Below are positions 62,819 through 64,000 of a stretch of DNA of 64,000 bases, piece by piece; the first letter of the stretch is position 1, and every line of letters starts with the position of its first letter. The notes under the pieces were generated by a model, which searched no databases, was not told the origin of the DNA, and saw only the letters and a list, made by a program, of their open reading frames with translations. The stretch is taken from contig NZ_LDJX01000001.1 of NCBI RefSeq assembly GCF_001306415.1, positions 730,411 to 794,410 on the forward strand. Direction: 5' to 3'. A program made the translations under genes and the position numbers. The stretch comes from Croceitalea dokdonensis DOKDO 023 (GTDB taxonomy: Bacteria > Bacteroidota > Bacteroidia > Flavobacteriales > Flavobacteriaceae).

Positions 62819-63559
62819 ATGTTTTCATTTTTTAACAAGAAAGACTTTTTAGTAGACCATTTAGAGGGTTTTATTGATATTCACAATCATATTTTACCTG
62901 GTATTGATGATGGGGCAAAGTCGGCGAACGACTCTTTACAGCTCGTAAAAATGTTTAGGGAGTTTGGGGTTACAGACTTTATCTGCACACCTCACATCAT
63001 GCATAATTACTATGACAATACGCCAAAAACCATTAAAAAAGCTTTTAAAAAGGTAAAAAAGGTAATTACAGAAGAGGGGTTTACCGGTATCAAAATCTCC
63101 TTTGCGGCAGAGCATATGATTGATGACAACTTTGAGCAAATCCTGCAAAATGGAAATGCGCTCCCACTAAACAGCAATCATATTTTGATTGAAATGTCTT
63201 ATTTACAACCTAGCATCAATTTTGACAGTGCCTTGGATTTAATTAATGAAAAACAGCTTTTCTCGGTCTTTGCCCATCCTGAGCGCTACCAATATTTGAA
63301 TAAAAACCAAGGGCAATACTCCGCTTTAAAAGCCAAGGGTATCAAATTTCAATTAAATATGTTGTCTCTTGGGGGATATTACGGAAAGGAAGTACAAAAA
63401 ACAGCCCAAACGCTTCTAAAAAATGGTTTCTATGATTTTATCGGAAGCGATGCACATGGAAAACGACACCTTTTTGGGCTCAGCAAACTAACCTTGGAGC
63501 AACGAAACAAAAAGAACGTAATAGCGCTTATAGAAAATACCAAGGCTGCTTTTTTATAA
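62819..63559 (+). CDS. CpsB/YwqE-type protein-tyrosine phosphatase (PHP fold)
   Basis: 246 residues. PHP metal sites: FIDIHNHILPGIDDGAKS (H22, H24), FICTPHIMHNYY, SFAAEHMIDD, VFAHPERYQ and SDAHGKRH. Removes phosphate from tyrosine kinases that control capsule or exopolysaccharide export. In this window the kinase is not present. A weak inverted repeat (CCAAGG/CCTTGG, 63540-63570) between its end and the convergent gene may be a terminator. Confidence 0.88.
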   Translation: MFSFFNKKDFLVDHLEGFIDIHNHILPGIDDGAKSANDSLQLVKMFREFGVTDFICTPHIMHNYYDNTPKTIKKAFKKVKKVITEEGFTGIKISFAAEHMIDDNFEQILQNGNALPLNSNHILIEMSYLQPSINFDSALDLINEKQLFSVFAHPERYQYLNKNQGQYSALKAKGIKFQLNMLSLGGYYGKEVQKTAQTLLKNGFYDFIGSDAHGKRHLFGLSKLTLEQRNKKNVIALIENTKAAFL

Positions 63560-63581
63560 GACAACCTTGGCCAAACTAAAA

Positions 63582-64000
63582 CTATCGCGCAACTAACAGC
63601 TGTCGCTGTATTCTGTTACCACTAACATCCGTAATCATTACATAATATACGCCAGTTGTGTAACTGCTAAGGTCCATCTCATACAATTGGCTATCATTAG
63701 GCCGCAATTCCAAGAGTTCCAAGCGTCTTCCCGCACTATCAAAAATCTCCAAAGTCCTTATGTTAAAATCATTTCCAATCTTTATCGTTACTTGTGAGGA
63801 TACGGGGTTTGGAATTAACTCCAAGCTATTTACAGCAGAATTTAATGGGGTGGAATAATCTATTTGCACTACCTCTTCATCAACTGGGGTCTCTCTAGCT
63901 GCAGCAACAGTTTCAGAAAGTTTTACTACTTCTAAATTGGCGTACTGTGCCGTCCCGGGAGAGGTGTCGTTATAGTTACTGTATATCCATAAATCCAGCG
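63582..64000 (-). CDS. C-terminal part of a type IX secreted protein (runs off the window)
   Basis: The frame is open from the right edge to TAG at 63582-63584, about 139 codons. The last ~85 residues are a type A sorting domain of the type IX secretion system: LELIPNPVSSQVTI, LEIFDSAGRRL, MDLSSYTTGVYYVMI and the basic end RQLLVAR. The part before it (LDLWIYSNYNDTSPGTAQYANLEVV) belongs to the exported cargo and cannot be assigned. Export through the gliding/T9SS machinery fits gldF-gldG in the same genome. Confidence 0.85.
   Translation of the reverse strand, partial: LDLWIYSNYNDTSPGTAQYANLEVVKLSETVAAARETPVDEEVVQIDYSTPLNSAVNSLELIPNPVSSQVTIKIGNDFNIRTLEIFDSAGRRLELLELRPNDSQLYEMDLSSYTTGVYYVMITDVSGNRIQRQLLVAR

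Overview
The window looks like chromosome of a marine-type member of the Flavobacteriaceae (Bacteroidota). Pointers are the gliding-motility pair gldF-gldG, a type IX secretion sorting domain at the right edge, Bacteroidota-type promoter boxes (TAnnTTTG), LytTR and AraC/TPR regulators, SusC-free small outer-membrane barrels, and generally AT-rich spacers. No species call is attempted.

Positions 1-38.9 kb read as accessory DNA. The sequence is visibly more AT-rich, almost every gene is on the minus strand, and it is full of paralogues and decayed copies: hydrolases, membrane-anchored amidohydrolases, DJ-1/PfpI proteins (two genes, one split by a TGA, one shifted in an A9 run), small outer-membrane barrels, an ABC exporter carrying an M1 peptidase between two LytS/LytTR two-component systems, an ECF sigma factor with a membrane partner, and CPBP, beta-lactamase-like, acyltransferase and thioredoxin proteins. 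The right end of this block is the 3' half of a tRNA(CAT) gene cut exactly in the anticodon loop (38952-38992), the usual scar of an integrated element.

The most unusual signal is regulatory. Three separate places (3424-3526, 10847-10949, 36113-36215) carry the same 103-bp block of five imperfect repeats of 20-21 bp, all in the same orientation and all directly abutting a TTTGTA promoter box that points to minus-strand genes. The third block is divergent from an AraC-HTH/TPR membrane regulator (36305-38356). This fits a multi-gene regulon with helically phased AraC-type sites, and two paralogous outer-membrane barrels are among the presumed targets. Downstream of the third block lie three copies of a 48-nt translation leader and two related mini-ORFs.

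Positions 39.2-60.9 kb are core genome: an acetate uptake and activation block (cNMP/CBS/nucleotidyltransferase protein plus exonuclease on the plus strand; porin, DUF4212, solute symporter, small membrane protein, symporter-histidine kinase fusion, REC-only regulator, a hypothetical protein and acs on the minus strand), then purC, phoH, a SAM hydroxide adenosyltransferase, gldF, gldG, dnaN and mnmE. Immediately after mnmE is a small scar of mobile DNA (integrase relic, ParDE-type toxin-antitoxin pair, HigA-like relic), then a CpsB/YwqE-type PHP phosphatase and the C-terminal end of a type IX secreted protein.
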